DNA of 27,097 nucleotides from Bog-756 sp038210245. GTDB lineage: Bacteria > Actinomycetota > Acidimicrobiia > Acidimicrobiales > RAAP-2. The notes beneath the pieces were generated by a model. That model made no database searches, had not been told where the DNA came from, and saw nothing but the letters and a program-made list of their open reading frames with translations. The number at the start of each line of letters is the position of its first letter. The stretch's first letter is position 1. Below, one piece after another: positions 6,510-15,613 of this stretch. Position numbers and translations under genes: made by a program. The stretch is taken from contig JBBQWW010000050.1 of assembly GCA_038210245.1 (NCBI GenBank), positions 1-27,097 on the forward strand. The letters are read 5' to 3'.

Positions 6510-7850
6510 TCACGGCGGGATCGGGCCTCCGGGGAGGGCAGCCATGGCCAGTAGGCGCCGAGTGTCCTCGTCGAGGTGGTTGCGGGCTGCGATGAGCAGA
6601 CCGGCCCCTACATAGGCCAGGGGCAGCACAATGAGGAAGGCCGTGCGCAGGTCGTCCCCAAAGCGCTGGGAGAAGAACGCGGTCACCAGCGGGGCTGCCG
6701 CGGTTCCGAAGACCACCGAGGCCAGATTGAAGGTTCCGAACCCGGTTCCCCGGAGGGTGGCCGGCACTGCATCGGTGAGACCAGCCCGGAGGCCGGGGAT
6801 GGCCGAGGTGGCCACGAAGAACCCCACCAGTTGGAACGGGAGGCAGACGACGTAGGGCAGGTCCAGTAGCGAGACGATGAACAGGGTGGTGGCCACGGCC
6901 AGGGCCACCCCGGGGATGACCACCCGGGCCCCTCGGACCCGGTAGGCGAACCGGTCGGCCAACCGTCCTCCGACGATGACACCGGGAATACCTCCCACCA
7001 CCACCAGCACCAGGAAGGTGGCGGTGGCTGCCCCCTGGGACAGGCCCAGTTGCCGCTGGTAGAACTCGGTCATCCACGAGGCCACTGCGGTCAGGACGAA
7101 GAGCACGGCGGACACTCCGGCCAGGGCGTACCGGAGGGTCGGAATGGCCAGGATCACCCGCAGGTCGCGGCGCAGACCCTCCAGCAGTGCTCGGGCGAAC
7201 GGCCTCGGACCCTCCTCGAGGAGGGGCGGGCCTGGTTCGTCCCGTCCGGCGAACTCGATCTCCCGGGCCGACCCGGCCCGGACCCGGTCGGCCGCCCCCC
7301 GCCTCGGCTCACGGAGCCGCGCCAGCAGGCCGGCCACCGCCATCCCGGGGACCGACACCACCACCAGGGCCACCCGCCAACCGAACGCCGGACCGATGAG
7401 CCCCCCGGCCAGGACACCGACGCCGGTGCCCACGAAGGCCAGGCACTGCTGGACGGAGAAGGCCCGGCCCCGCCGCTCCAGCACGTAGTAGTCGGGCACG
7501 AGGCTGGACACCGAGGGATCGGTCACGCCCTGTCCGAAGCCCAGGGCGCCCCGCAGGACCACCAGGACCCCGAAGCCGGGGGCCAGCGACCCGGCCGCCG
7601 ACACCACTGACCACAGACCCATAGCCCGGGACGCCGAGCGGGTACGGACCCAGCGGTCGGCCAGGTAGCCGGCGGGTAGGGTCACCACGCCGTTGACCAG
7701 CACGAAGGCCGACATGAGGATGCCGATGGCGAAGTCGCCCACCCCGAAGGCCTGTTTCAGCTGGGGCACCATGCCCCGGATCACATTCTGATCGAGGGCA
7801 TCGACGAGGAAGGTCCCACCCAGCACCCACATGGGCCAGGCCGACACCAT
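6510..7850 (-). CDS. MFS transporter
   Basis: Predicted 446-residue integral membrane transporter with about 12 hydrophobic segments. Motif A is present in the first half (GYLADRWVR, 61-69) and repeated in the second (GGRLADRFAYR). The N-terminal pattern VDALDQNVIRGMVPQLKQAF resembles the Spinster-like and drug/metabolite MFS groups. A charged cytoplasmic loop of about 60 residues separates the halves. The substrate is unknown. The ATG at 7850 is chosen because further upstream the frame runs into the aldehyde dehydrogenase gene; an in-frame GTG about 29 codons earlier is possible. It follows the aldehyde dehydrogenase by 88 bases on the same strand, so it may export or import a substrate or product of that enzyme. 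Confidence 0.88.
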   Translation of the reverse strand: MVSAWPMWVLGGTFLVDALDQNVIRGMVPQLKQAFGVGDFAIGILMSAFVLVNGVVTLPAGYLADRWVRTRSASRAMGLWSVVSAAGSLAPGFGVLVVLRGALGFGQGVTDPSVSSLVPDYYVLERRGRAFSVQQCLAFVGTGVGVLAGGLIGPAFGWRVALVVVSVPGMAVAGLLARLREPRRGAADRVRAGSAREIEFAGRDEPGPPLLEEGPRPFARALLEGLRRDLRVILAIPTLRYALAGVSAVLFVLTAVASWMTEFYQRQLGLSQGAATATFLVLVVVGGIPGVIVGGRLADRFAYRVRGARVVIPGVALAVATTLFIVSLLDLPYVVCLPFQLVGFFVATSAIPGLRAGLTDAVPATLRGTGFGTFNLASVVFGTAAAPLVTAFFSQRFGDDLRTAFLIVLPLAYVGAGLLIAARNHLDEDTRRLLAMAALPGGPIPP

Positions 7851-7938
7851 GGGGGGCCGGCGCCCTGGGTCCGAGGAGCTGTCCCTCGGGACCGACCGGC
7901 TCACGGAGGGGCCCGAACGGGCCTCAGGGCAGCCCGGC

Positions 7939-9396
7939 TCAGACAGCCGGGGTGTAGCCGGCCGGCAGGTTGATGGTCTTCTTCTCGAGGAACAGCTCGA
8001 GGCCGTCCTCGCCGAACTCGCGCCCCACACCCGACGCCTTGTACCCACCGAACGGCGACGAGAAGTCGATGGGAATGCTGGAGTTGACCATGTACGTACC
8101 GGTGCGCACCTGACGGGCCACCGACAGTCCTCGGTCGTTGTCGCCGGTGAACACGCCCCCGCAGAGGCCGTACTCGGAGTCGTTGGCGATGCGGACGGCG
8201 TCGGCCTCGTCGTCGTAGGGGATGACCGAGAGCACGGGCCCGAAGATCTCCTCCTGAGCGATGCGCATGGAGTTGTCCACGTCGACGAAGACGGTGGGCT
8301 CGACGAACCAGCCCTTGTCGATCCCCTCGGGACGACCACCGCCCACGGCGACCTTGGCCCCCTCTTCTTGCCCGATGCGGATGTAGTTCTCCACTCGGTC
8401 CCGCTGCCGTTCGGCCACCAGGGGGCCGACCTCGGTGGCCGGGTCCAGGGCGTCGCCGACCTTCATGGACCGGACCTGCTCGACCAGGGCCTCGGTCACC
8501 TCGCTGTAGCGGTCCCGCGGGGCCAGGATACGGGTGAGGGAGATGCAGGCCTCGCCATTGTTCATGATGGCGTTGGGCATGAGCAGGGGAAGGGACTCGG
8601 ACAGGTTCACGTCATCCAGCAGGATGGCCGCCGACTTGCCCCCCAACTCAAGGCTCACACGCTTGAGGTTCTGCCCGCAGGCTGCTCCGATAGCCCGACC
8701 GGCCGCGGTCGAACCGGTGAAGGAGACCTTGTCCACTCCGGGGTGGCTGACCAGGTGGGCGCCGACCTCGCGTCCGGCGGGCACGACGTTGAGCACCCCC
8801 TTGGGCAGGCCGGCATCAGCGAAGATCTCAGCCAGGACGTTGGCATCGAGGGGAGTCTCCGGGGCGGGCTTGAACACCACGGTGCTGCCGGACAGCAGGG
8901 CGGGAGCCAACTTGGCGCAGGCAAGGAAGAGTGGGACGTTCCACGGGGTGATGGCGGCCACCACCCCGATCGGCTCCTTAGTCACCAACACCGGACCCAT
9001 CAGCCCGTCCTTCACGGTGTCAAAGGCGAAGGTCGAGCTGAGTCCGGCGTAGTAGTCGAGGATCATGGTGGGCGCGAACACCTGGGCCAACGAGCCCCAT
9101 GAGATGGGTGAGCCCATCTCATTGGAGATGAGCTCGGAGATGCCCTGCATGTCGTTGCGGATGGCCTCAGCCACCTTGCTCAGGATGGCGCCGCGCTCGA
9201 GCGGGGTCATCTGGGGCCAGGGACCGTGCTCGAGGGCCTGACGGGCCGCAGCCACGGCCCGGTCCACGTCGGCCACCTGGGCCTCGGGAACCCGGCCGAC
9301 CAGTTCTTCGGTGGTGGGCGACACCACATCGAACACGGCGGTCGAGGACGGCTCAACCCACTCCCCCCCGATGAACAGGCGATCGTATGACTTCAT
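7939..9396 (-). CDS. Aldehyde dehydrogenase family protein
   Basis: Predicted 485-residue NAD(P)+-dependent aldehyde dehydrogenase of full family length. Catalytic features are all present: Asn153 in PWNVP, the coenzyme loop FTGST (226-230), general base Glu250 in LELGGK, and nucleophile Cys284 in NNGEACISLTR. It oxidises an aldehyde to an acid; the specific aldehyde cannot be read from sequence. The start at 9396 follows a strong GGGAGG. It leads a two-gene run with the MFS transporter and is divergent from the CrtC/AttH-like gene at 9600, with a 203-base shared upstream region. Confidence 0.93.
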   Translation of the reverse strand: MKSYDRLFIGGEWVEPSSTAVFDVVSPTTEELVGRVPEAQVADVDRAVAAARQALEHGPWPQMTPLERGAILSKVAEAIRNDMQGISELISNEMGSPISWGSLAQVFAPTMILDYYAGLSSTFAFDTVKDGLMGPVLVTKEPIGVVAAITPWNVPLFLACAKLAPALLSGSTVVFKPAPETPLDANVLAEIFADAGLPKGVLNVVPAGREVGAHLVSHPGVDKVSFTGSTAAGRAIGAACGQNLKRVSLELGGKSAAILLDDVNLSESLPLLMPNAIMNNGEACISLTRILAPRDRYSEVTEALVEQVRSMKVGDALDPATEVGPLVAERQRDRVENYIRIGQEEGAKVAVGGGRPEGIDKGWFVEPTVFVDVDNSMRIAQEEIFGPVLSVIPYDDEADAVRIANDSEYGLCGGVFTGDNDRGLSVARQVRTGTYMVNSSIPIDFSSPFGGYKASGVGREFGEDGLELFLEKKTINLPAGYTPAV

Positions 9397-9599
9397 GGGT
9401 CCTCCCAGGCTCGAAGCGGAAACCAAGCGACGGCGGGCATCCCCGACTGGTGGTGCGGACCGCGCTGACGAGGGAAATCGTAGCCGGAACAGCAATCTGA
9501 CGCACCGTCACCTGGAACCTGGCTACGCTCCCCTCGCACAGGGCGGAGGGGCCCGGCCCCTCACCCGAGACCACCACACGCGACCCTGAGGAATCACCC

Positions 9600-10709
9600 A
9601 TGCTCTCCCCCCTTGACGACTACCCCGTCCACCAGATCTCCGAGCCCATGCGGTTCGTCGGGACGTCGGACCGCAACTTCTACGACCGCTACTACTTCAA
9701 CATCCACGGGGCGGCCGGGGTGCACGGGACCGAGGATGAGCTGTTCGCCGTCATCGGAGTGGGGCAGTACCCCAACCTGAGCGTGGCCGACGCCTTCGTC
9801 TCGGTGCTGTGGGGTGAGGACCACCGGGTGGTGCGATCGTCGAAAACCTTGGGGGCGGACAGGATGGACGCCTCGGTGGGCCCCATCCGGGTGGAGGTGC
9901 TGAAGGGCCTCGAGCAGGTCCGGGTCATCGTGGAGCCCAACGAGTGGGGCCTCGAACTGGACGCCGTCTATGACGGCTTCTCCGAGGCCCACCTGGAGTC
10001 GCGGCACTTCGACCGCCAGTTCAGCCGGGTGACCTTCGACTCCACGCGTTTCGCCCAGGTGGGCTCGTGGACCGGCACGCTCAAGGTGGGCGACCGTGAG
10101 GTGACGCTCACCCCCGACCGGTACTGGGGCTCACGGGATCGGTCGTGGGGGGTGCGCCCGGTCGGTGAGTCCGAGCCTCCGGGCATCCGGGCCACCGACA
10201 CCGAAGGCGGGTTCTTCTGGATCTACGCCCCGGTCCGCTTCGACGACCACGCCCTGGTCACCATCGTCCAGGAGCGCCCGAGCGGCGAGCGGATCATGCA
10301 GGACGCCCACCGGGTGTTCCCGATCGGATCGGGCCGGGCCGCCGAGTGGCTGGGTCGGCCCGAGCACCAACTGCGCTTCGCCCCGGGGACTCGTTCGGTG
10401 GTGGGCGCCACCCTTACCTACTACGGGGCCCACGGACAGAAGACGGCCGAAGTGGAGGTGGAGACCCAACTCCCCTTCCCGCTCCTGCTGGGTAGCGGCT
10501 ACGGGCTCGAGCCGGACTGGAAGCACGGGATGTACCAGGGAGACCTGGTGGTCCAGGGGCAGAGCATCCCGCCCGACCCAACCTACTCCACCTGGGCCCT
10601 CACCGAGTATGCGGCGAAGTTCACGTACGAGGGCCAGGTGGGCTACGGGATGTTCGAGTGCGCGGTGATGGGCCCCCACCAGCAGTACGGGTTCACCGGC
10701 TGGGACTGA
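9600..10709 (+). CDS. CrtC/AttH-like lipocalin-fold protein
   Basis: Predicted 369-residue protein with no membrane segment and many short beta-type stretches rich in Trp, Tyr and Gly (RYWGSRDRSWGVRP; GGFFWIYAPV). This composition resembles the hydroxyneurosporene synthase/AttH family, which has tandem lipocalin-like barrels, and related actinobacterial proteins of unknown role. I do not see carotenoid genes around it, so true CrtC hydratase activity is not implied; binding or modifying a hydrophobic ligand is a fair guess. The ATG at 9600 follows GAGGAA by six bases. It is divergent from the aldehyde dehydrogenase and convergent with the SRPBCC-SDR gene 18 bases away. Confidence 0.68.
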   Translation: MLSPLDDYPVHQISEPMRFVGTSDRNFYDRYYFNIHGAAGVHGTEDELFAVIGVGQYPNLSVADAFVSVLWGEDHRVVRSSKTLGADRMDASVGPIRVEVLKGLEQVRVIVEPNEWGLELDAVYDGFSEAHLESRHFDRQFSRVTFDSTRFAQVGSWTGTLKVGDREVTLTPDRYWGSRDRSWGVRPVGESEPPGIRATDTEGGFFWIYAPVRFDDHALVTIVQERPSGERIMQDAHRVFPIGSGRAAEWLGRPEHQLRFAPGTRSVVGATLTYYGAHGQKTAEVEVETQLPFPLLLGSGYGLEPDWKHGMYQGDLVVQGQSIPPDPTYSTWALTEYAAKFTYEGQVGYGMFECAVMGPHQQYGFTGWD

Positions 10710-10727
10710 CCGCGCCGGCGGGGCGGC

Positions 10728-12182
10728 CTATGCGGCCGGCGGGAGCCCGTCCCACCCGGACCGGGTGGCGCACCACGCCCACAGCTCCGAGCCGGCTCGG
10801 ACGAAGTCGGCCTCGTCCAGGCGTGTCCACGGCACCTTGTGCTCCCAACGGGGGCGGCGGTCCAGCCAGAACTCCCCACTGACCAGACCGGCCTCGGGCG
10901 AGGCGGCCAGCCACACGGCGGTGTCGGCCCCCTGTTCGGGTGTCCGGAGCACCGGGCCCATGACCTTGGAGAATCCGGGCAGGCTGTCACGGATACCAGG
11001 GGTGTCAGCCCATCCGGGATGCATGGCGTGGACCATCACTCCGCTCCCGGCCAGACGTCGGGCCCACTCATGCATCAGGACCAGCTGAGCCCGTTTGACC
11101 TTGGCATAGGCCACGGTTCCGTCATACCCGTCGGCGCCCATCTCGAGCGTGCCTAGATCGAACTTCTGGGTGTACATGCCACCGGAGGAGACCTGGATGA
11201 TCCGGGAGGGAACCGACTCCAGCAACGGGCCCAGCAGCAGGCCGCTCAGGAGGAACGGAGCCACCAACTGGGTGACGACGGTCACCTCCCCTCCCTCGTC
11301 GGTCACGGCATACTGCCGGGAGAGCGCCCCGGCGTTGTGCACCAAGACGTCAAGCCGGTCGTGGGCGGCTAGGAATTCGTCGGCCAAGGTCCGTACCTGG
11401 GCCAGCCGACTCATGTCGGCCAGGAGGTAGCCCACATCGCCACCAGGGGCGGCCTCGGTGATGGTGGCCTTCGCCAGTGCCGCCCGCTCGGGGCTGCGAG
11501 CCACGAAGCGGACGGTGGCCCCGAGCCGGGCCACACCGATGGCCGTGGCCAGGCCCAGGCCTGAGGTGGCCCCAGTCACCAGCACTACCTTGCCCTCCAT
11601 GGACGGGGGGTCGGTCCAACCGGCCAGCCGGCTCCGCACCTCCGAACCGATCGACGAGAAGCTGCCCACCACGGTGGCCTCCAGGAGCCCGTCGACCGCT
11701 CGGGCGGTCAGCCGGCCGAGCGGTGGCGCCGGCGGAGTCACATCGGACGGTACCGACAGCACCCGTCGGAGCCCACCGAGGCCCCGGTCGCCAATCCTCT
11801 TGAACGGCAGGGTCAGCAGCGGCGTGGCCGGGGCCAGCGGGCCGAGCAGCCGGAGGTCGGCGTCGTAGGTCAGGATCGATCCACCCTCCGATCTCGGCAC
11901 CACGGTGACCGTGTCCTCCGAGCGGATGGTGTCGCTTTCCCCCAGGAGCACCACCCGGTGGGGCCGTTCGTAGGCTACGACGCGGTAGTCGAGCGGGGTG
12001 ACCCGGGAGCCGACCCGGACCCCGAGGCGGAAGGACGATCCGAGGCCCACGGGTCCACCGTCCAGCCGCTCGGCATCGGCCACTCCCGGATCCCACTCGG
12101 CGGCGTTGGAGAAGCAGGCCATGTAGTCGAAGGTCTCCTCGGCCGAACGCTCCGAGACGACGGTTCCGCGAAAACGGGCCAT
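10728..12182 (-). CDS. SRPBCC domain fused to short-chain dehydrogenase
   Basis: Predicted 484-residue two-domain enzyme. Residues 1-145 look like an SRPBCC (polyketide cyclase/START-type) ligand-binding domain: SERSAEETFDYMACFSNAAE, then a beta-rich run. Residues 197-484 are a classical SDR with the dinucleotide motif TGATSGLG (203-210), NAG (283-285), Ser332/333 and the active pair Tyr359/Lys363 (YAKVK). The SDR half resembles DHRS12-like dehydrogenases. The fusion suggests that the SRPBCC part presents a bulky lipid or terpenoid-like substrate to the NAD(P)-dependent reductase. The start follows GGGAGG by five bases. It is divergent from the FAD oxidoreductase operon, and SDR genes commonly accompany that operon in other bacteria. 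Confidence 0.88.
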   Translation of the reverse strand: MARFRGTVVSERSAEETFDYMACFSNAAEWDPGVADAERLDGGPVGLGSSFRLGVRVGSRVTPLDYRVVAYERPHRVVLLGESDTIRSEDTVTVVPRSEGGSILTYDADLRLLGPLAPATPLLTLPFKRIGDRGLGGLRRVLSVPSDVTPPAPPLGRLTARAVDGLLEATVVGSFSSIGSEVRSRLAGWTDPPSMEGKVVLVTGATSGLGLATAIGVARLGATVRFVARSPERAALAKATITEAAPGGDVGYLLADMSRLAQVRTLADEFLAAHDRLDVLVHNAGALSRQYAVTDEGGEVTVVTQLVAPFLLSGLLLGPLLESVPSRIIQVSSGGMYTQKFDLGTLEMGADGYDGTVAYAKVKRAQLVLMHEWARRLAGSGVMVHAMHPGWADTPGIRDSLPGFSKVMGPVLRTPEQGADTAVWLAASPEAGLVSGEFWLDRRPRWEHKVPWTRLDEADFVRAGSELWAWCATRSGWDGLPPAA

Positions 12183-12240
12183 CGGTACCTCCCTTCCTCT
12201 GCGCCGACCGCCCCCTGGGCCGACGACTCCATCCCCACCT

Positions 12241-12269
12241 AAAATATACTGGCCGTCTGCCCATGTCAG
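12241..12269. promoter_or_regulatory. Divergent promoter region of the lipid-modification genes
   Basis: An AT-rich patch stands alone in this 166-base gap. On the minus strand, CTGACA (12264-12269) is followed by TATATT at 15 bases or TATTTT at 17 bases, a reasonable promoter for the SDR gene. On the plus strand TATACT (12245-12250) is a good -10 for the FAD oxidoreductase operon, but no matching -35 is seen. Overlapping divergent boxes would link control of both units. Confidence 0.5.
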
Positions 12270-12348
12270 GCCGGTGTCATCCAACCACGGCGGTCGCTCC
12301 GAAGACGGACCGTCGGATCGACGATCGAACAAGGAGCTGTTCACATCC

Positions 12349-13596
12349 ATGAGGATCGCCATTGTGGGAACAGGCGTCTCCGGCCTGGTCTGTGCCCATC
12401 TGCTGTCCCGGAAGCATGACGTCACCGTCTTCGAGGCCGACCCCCGGCCCGGTGGCCACGCCCACACCGTCCGGGTGGATCTGGCCGACGAGACGCACGA
12501 CGTCGACACCGGCTTCCTGGTCTACAACGAGCGAAACTACCCGGGCCTCATCCGCCTGTTTGACGATCTCGGAGTAGCCACCAAGCCCAGCGACATGAGC
12601 TTCTCCGTGTCCGACGACGTCAGTGGGGTGGAGTGGCGGGGGAGCTCGCTGACCACCCTGTTCGCCCAACGAAGGAACGCCCTCCGGCCGAGCTTCCTCA
12701 GGATGCTGGCCGACGTGGTCCGGTTCAATCGGACGGCCCGGGGCTTGCTGGCATCCGATCACCCCACGGATCGGTCGCTGGCCGATCTGCTGGCCGACGG
12801 CCACTGGTCCCCCCAGTTCCGTGACTGGTACCTGATCCCCATGGGCTCGTCCATCTGGTCGGCCGACCCGAGCACGTTCCTCGACATGCCCGCCGTAACC
12901 TTCGCTCGCTTCTTCGACAATCACGGGCTGCTCGACTACGGAAATCAGCCGTCGTGGCGGACGGTGGATGGGGGCTCCAAGCAGTATGTGGATGCCATAC
13001 TGGCCCCCCTGGGTGACGCCGTCCGGCTCTCCTCGCCGGTGGCCAAGGTCACCCGGAGCTACGACGGGGTGGAGCTCCACACCGACATGGGTCCAGAGCG
13101 CTTCGACCACGTGGTGCTGGCCACCCACAGCGACCAGGCCCTCCGCCTGCTGTCCGACCCGACCGTTCCGGAACGGGAGGTCCTGGGGGCCATCCGGTAC
13201 CAGGCCAACCGGGCCACCCTCCACACCGATGAACGCCTGCTCCCGGCCAACCGCCGGGCCTGGGCCAGCTGGAACTACCACCGTCTGGCCGATCAGCCTC
13301 AGGTGGCGACGTTGACCTACCGGCTGCGTAGCCTGCAGGGCATCGACTCCGCCCACGAGATCCTGGTCACCCTCAACCGGGACGACGCCATTCGCGACGA
13401 TCGAGTGTTGGCCCGGTTCGACTACGACCACCCCGTGTTCGACATACCTGCCATCGCCGCCCAGCGCCGGCACCAGGAGCTCAACGGCGCTCGGCGCACC
13501 TGGGTCTGCGGCGCCTACTGGGGGCACGGATTCCACGAGGACGGCGTCCAGAGCGCACTGGCCGTGTGCCGTCGACTGGCCGGTGCGGAGTTGTGA
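12349..13596 (+). CDS. FAD-dependent oxidoreductase of the COG2907 (amine-oxidase-like) group
   Basis: Predicted 415-residue flavoprotein. The N-terminal dinucleotide fold is clear (MRIAIVGTGVSG, then E at the end of strand two in VFEADPRPGGHAHT). The GGHAHT and DTGFLVYN segments are typical of the COG2907 proteins encoded beside cyclopropane-synthase-family enzymes. It likely oxidises or reduces an acyl chain, or prepares the intermediate for the methyltransferase; the exact reaction is not established for this protein. The start at 12349 is preceded by AAGGAG at 12 bases, slightly long. It is the first gene of a three-gene operon and shares GTGA (13593-13596) with the next gene. Rv0449c is the matching gene in mycobacteria. 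Confidence 0.9.
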   Translation: MRIAIVGTGVSGLVCAHLLSRKHDVTVFEADPRPGGHAHTVRVDLADETHDVDTGFLVYNERNYPGLIRLFDDLGVATKPSDMSFSVSDDVSGVEWRGSSLTTLFAQRRNALRPSFLRMLADVVRFNRTARGLLASDHPTDRSLADLLADGHWSPQFRDWYLIPMGSSIWSADPSTFLDMPAVTFARFFDNHGLLDYGNQPSWRTVDGGSKQYVDAILAPLGDAVRLSSPVAKVTRSYDGVELHTDMGPERFDHVVLATHSDQALRLLSDPTVPEREVLGAIRYQANRATLHTDERLLPANRRAWASWNYHRLADQPQVATLTYRLRSLQGIDSAHEILVTLNRDDAIRDDRVLARFDYDHPVFDIPAIAAQRRHQELNGARRTWVCGAYWGHGFHEDGVQSALAVCRRLAGAEL

Positions 13597-14402
13597 CCAC
13601 TCCCCTCGAGACCCGGCCCCCCACCGGGGTGGTCCTGCCGTTCCCCGGGACCGGGCTGCGCAGCGGCATCTACGAGGGCACGGTGGTCCACCACCGCTTC
13701 GAGCCGATCGACCACCGGTTCTCCTTCCGGATTACCATGACCATGCTGGACCTGGCCGAGGTCGACCGCGTGTGCGGGCACCATCCCCTGTGGTCAGTGG
13801 AGCGGGCCAACGCCGTGTCGTTCCGGCGCCGTGACTACCTGGGCGATGGCGGCGTCCCCCTCGACCGGTCGGTTCGGGACCTGGTCGAGCAGCGCACGGG
13901 CCTCCGGCCGCTGGGTCCGATCTCCCTGCTGACCCAGGTTCGAACCTGGGGCTGGCTGTTCAATCCCATCAGCGTCTATTACTGCTTCGCCCCCGACGGG
14001 CAGTCAGTGGACACAGTGGTGGTCGAGGTCACCAACACCCCCTGGCACGAGCGGACGGCGTATGTGCTCCCGGGCCCGGGATCCCATGTGGTGGCCAAGG
14101 AGCTCCATGTGTCACCCTTCCTCCCCATGGACCTCCAGCACAGGTTCGTCATCGGCGATCCTGGTCAACGACTGGTGCTGGGCGTGGACGACTTCGGTGC
14201 CGACGGACGGGTGTTCTCGGCGTCAATGGTGCTCCGGAGACGGCCGGCCACCCGCCGGTCGCTGGGCCGGGTCCTGTGGCGCTACCCCCTGATGACCATG
14301 CGGGTATCCTGGGGCATCTACCGACAGGCCCTCGCTCTGCGCCGGAAGGGCGTACCCGTCCACCCCCACGCCGGCCGGGCGACGCTGGAGACATCGCCGT
14401 GA
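13593..14402 (+). CDS. DUF1365 family protein
   Basis: Predicted 269-residue protein of the DUF1365 family. Diagnostic stretches are the N-terminal GIYEGTVVHHRFEPIDHRF, the central LTQVRTWGWLFNPISVYYCF and the TNTPWHER motif. The biochemical role is unknown. The family is nearly always found between a COG2907 flavoprotein and a cyclopropane-synthase-family methyltransferase, as here, so it probably acts in the same lipid modification. The GTG start overlaps the upstream stop by four bases, and its own TGA overlaps the next GTG in the same way, giving tight translational coupling through the operon. Confidence 0.92.
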   Translation: MTTPLETRPPTGVVLPFPGTGLRSGIYEGTVVHHRFEPIDHRFSFRITMTMLDLAEVDRVCGHHPLWSVERANAVSFRRRDYLGDGGVPLDRSVRDLVEQRTGLRPLGPISLLTQVRTWGWLFNPISVYYCFAPDGQSVDTVVVEVTNTPWHERTAYVLPGPGSHVVAKELHVSPFLPMDLQHRFVIGDPGQRLVLGVDDFGADGRVFSASMVLRRRPATRRSLGRVLWRYPLMTMRVSWGIYRQALALRRKGVPVHPHAGRATLETSP

Positions 14403-15613
14403 TCCGGGTGGCCGAACCGTTGGCCGCCCGCTTCCTCCGGCTGATGGCCTCCCGCATCCGGACGGGCACCCTGACCGTGGTCGACCAGCAGGGCCGCCAC
14501 ACCTTCGGGTCAGGCCCGCCCCGGGCCACCATGATCGTCCACCATCCCTCGGTCTACCCAGCCATCTTGTCGGAGGGGTCGGTCGGCTTCGGGCAGACAT
14601 ATGTGGACGGACGGTGGGACTGTGACGACCTCACCTCCCTGGTGCGGATCCTGTCCGTCGGTCTCCGGCCGGTGACCGCCGTCCAGGACCGGGTGGGACA
14701 GTGGTGGGGAGCGGCCACCAACTGGGCCCGGCGCCTGCGTCCACCCGGTCCGCAGGCCGACCGGGACAACATCCACGCCCACTACGACCTGTCCAACGAG
14801 TTCTTCGAGCTCATGCTGGACGAGACCATGCTGTACTCGTCGGCCATCTTCGACCACCCCGGCATGGACCTGGCCGAGGCCCAGCGGTCCAAGCTAGACC
14901 GACTGTGCACCAAGCTCGGCGTTGGCCCCGAGGACCATGTCCTCGAGATCGGGACCGGTTGGGGTGGGTTCGCCGTCCATGCGGCATCGGTCTACGGCTG
15001 CCGGGTGACCACCACGACCATCTCCGACGCCCAGTTCCGCTACGCGTCCAAACGGGTGGCCGACGCCGGCCTGAGTGATCGGGTGACCGTCCTCGACCTC
15101 GACTACCGGGATCTCACCGGCACCTACGACAAGCTCATCTCCATCGAGATGATCGAGGCGGTGGACTGGCGTCAGCACGACACCTTCTTCCGCACCTGTG
15201 CCGCCCGACTCCGTCCGGACGGGCTGATGGCCCTACAGGCCATCACCGTGGACGACCGCAGCTACGAGCGGGCCAAGAACGGCTCCGACTTCATCCGCGA
15301 GATGATCTTCCCCGGAGGCTGCCTGCCTTCGGTGGAGGCCATCACTCGGTCCCTGCGGCGGTCCACACCGCTGACCGTGGTGGACCTCGAGGACATCGGG
15401 CGCCACTACGTGGAAACCCTGCAGCGTTGGTACGAGAATGTCGGCCGGAACCGGGAGGGGATCACCGCCCTCGGGCTCGACGACCGGTTCCAACGCCTGT
15501 GGGACCTGTACCTCTGCTACTGCGCCGGGGCCTTCGCCGAGCGGCACATCAGCGACGTGCAGATGGTCATGGCCATGCCCGACTGGGTGGCTCCCATCAC
15601 CGTCCGGGGCTAA
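14399..15613 (+). CDS. Cyclopropane-fatty-acyl-phospholipid-synthase-family methyltransferase
   Basis: Predicted 404-residue SAM-dependent enzyme that transfers a methyl or methylene group to the double bond of a phospholipid acyl chain. The catalytic domain starts near HYDLSNEFF (128-136), followed by DETMLYSSAIF, SAM motif I EIGTGWGGFA (183-192) and SIEMIEAV. The N-terminal 110 residues are the usual extra domain of full-length Cfa. Because the gene order matches Rv0449c-Rv0448c-Rv0447c (ufaA1), the product may be a methyl-branched or methylene acyl chain rather than a cyclopropane ring; sequence alone cannot settle this. The GTG start overlaps the DUF1365 stop by four bases. The 3' end overlaps the convergent SnoaL-like gene by four bases. 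Confidence 0.93.
   Translation: MIRVAEPLAARFLRLMASRIRTGTLTVVDQQGRHTFGSGPPRATMIVHHPSVYPAILSEGSVGFGQTYVDGRWDCDDLTSLVRILSVGLRPVTAVQDRVGQWWGAATNWARRLRPPGPQADRDNIHAHYDLSNEFFELMLDETMLYSSAIFDHPGMDLAEAQRSKLDRLCTKLGVGPEDHVLEIGTGWGGFAVHAASVYGCRVTTTTISDAQFRYASKRVADAGLSDRVTVLDLDYRDLTGTYDKLISIEMIEAVDWRQHDTFFRTCAARLRPDGLMALQAITVDDRSYERAKNGSDFIREMIFPGGCLPSVEAITRSLRRSTPLTVVDLEDIGRHYVETLQRWYENVGRNREGITALGLDDRFQRLWDLYLCYCAGAFAERHISDVQMVMAMPDWVAPITVRG

Noticed and set aside
9600..10709. True carotenoid hydratase
   Set aside because: No carotenoid genes are nearby and the family resemblance is at fold level only.
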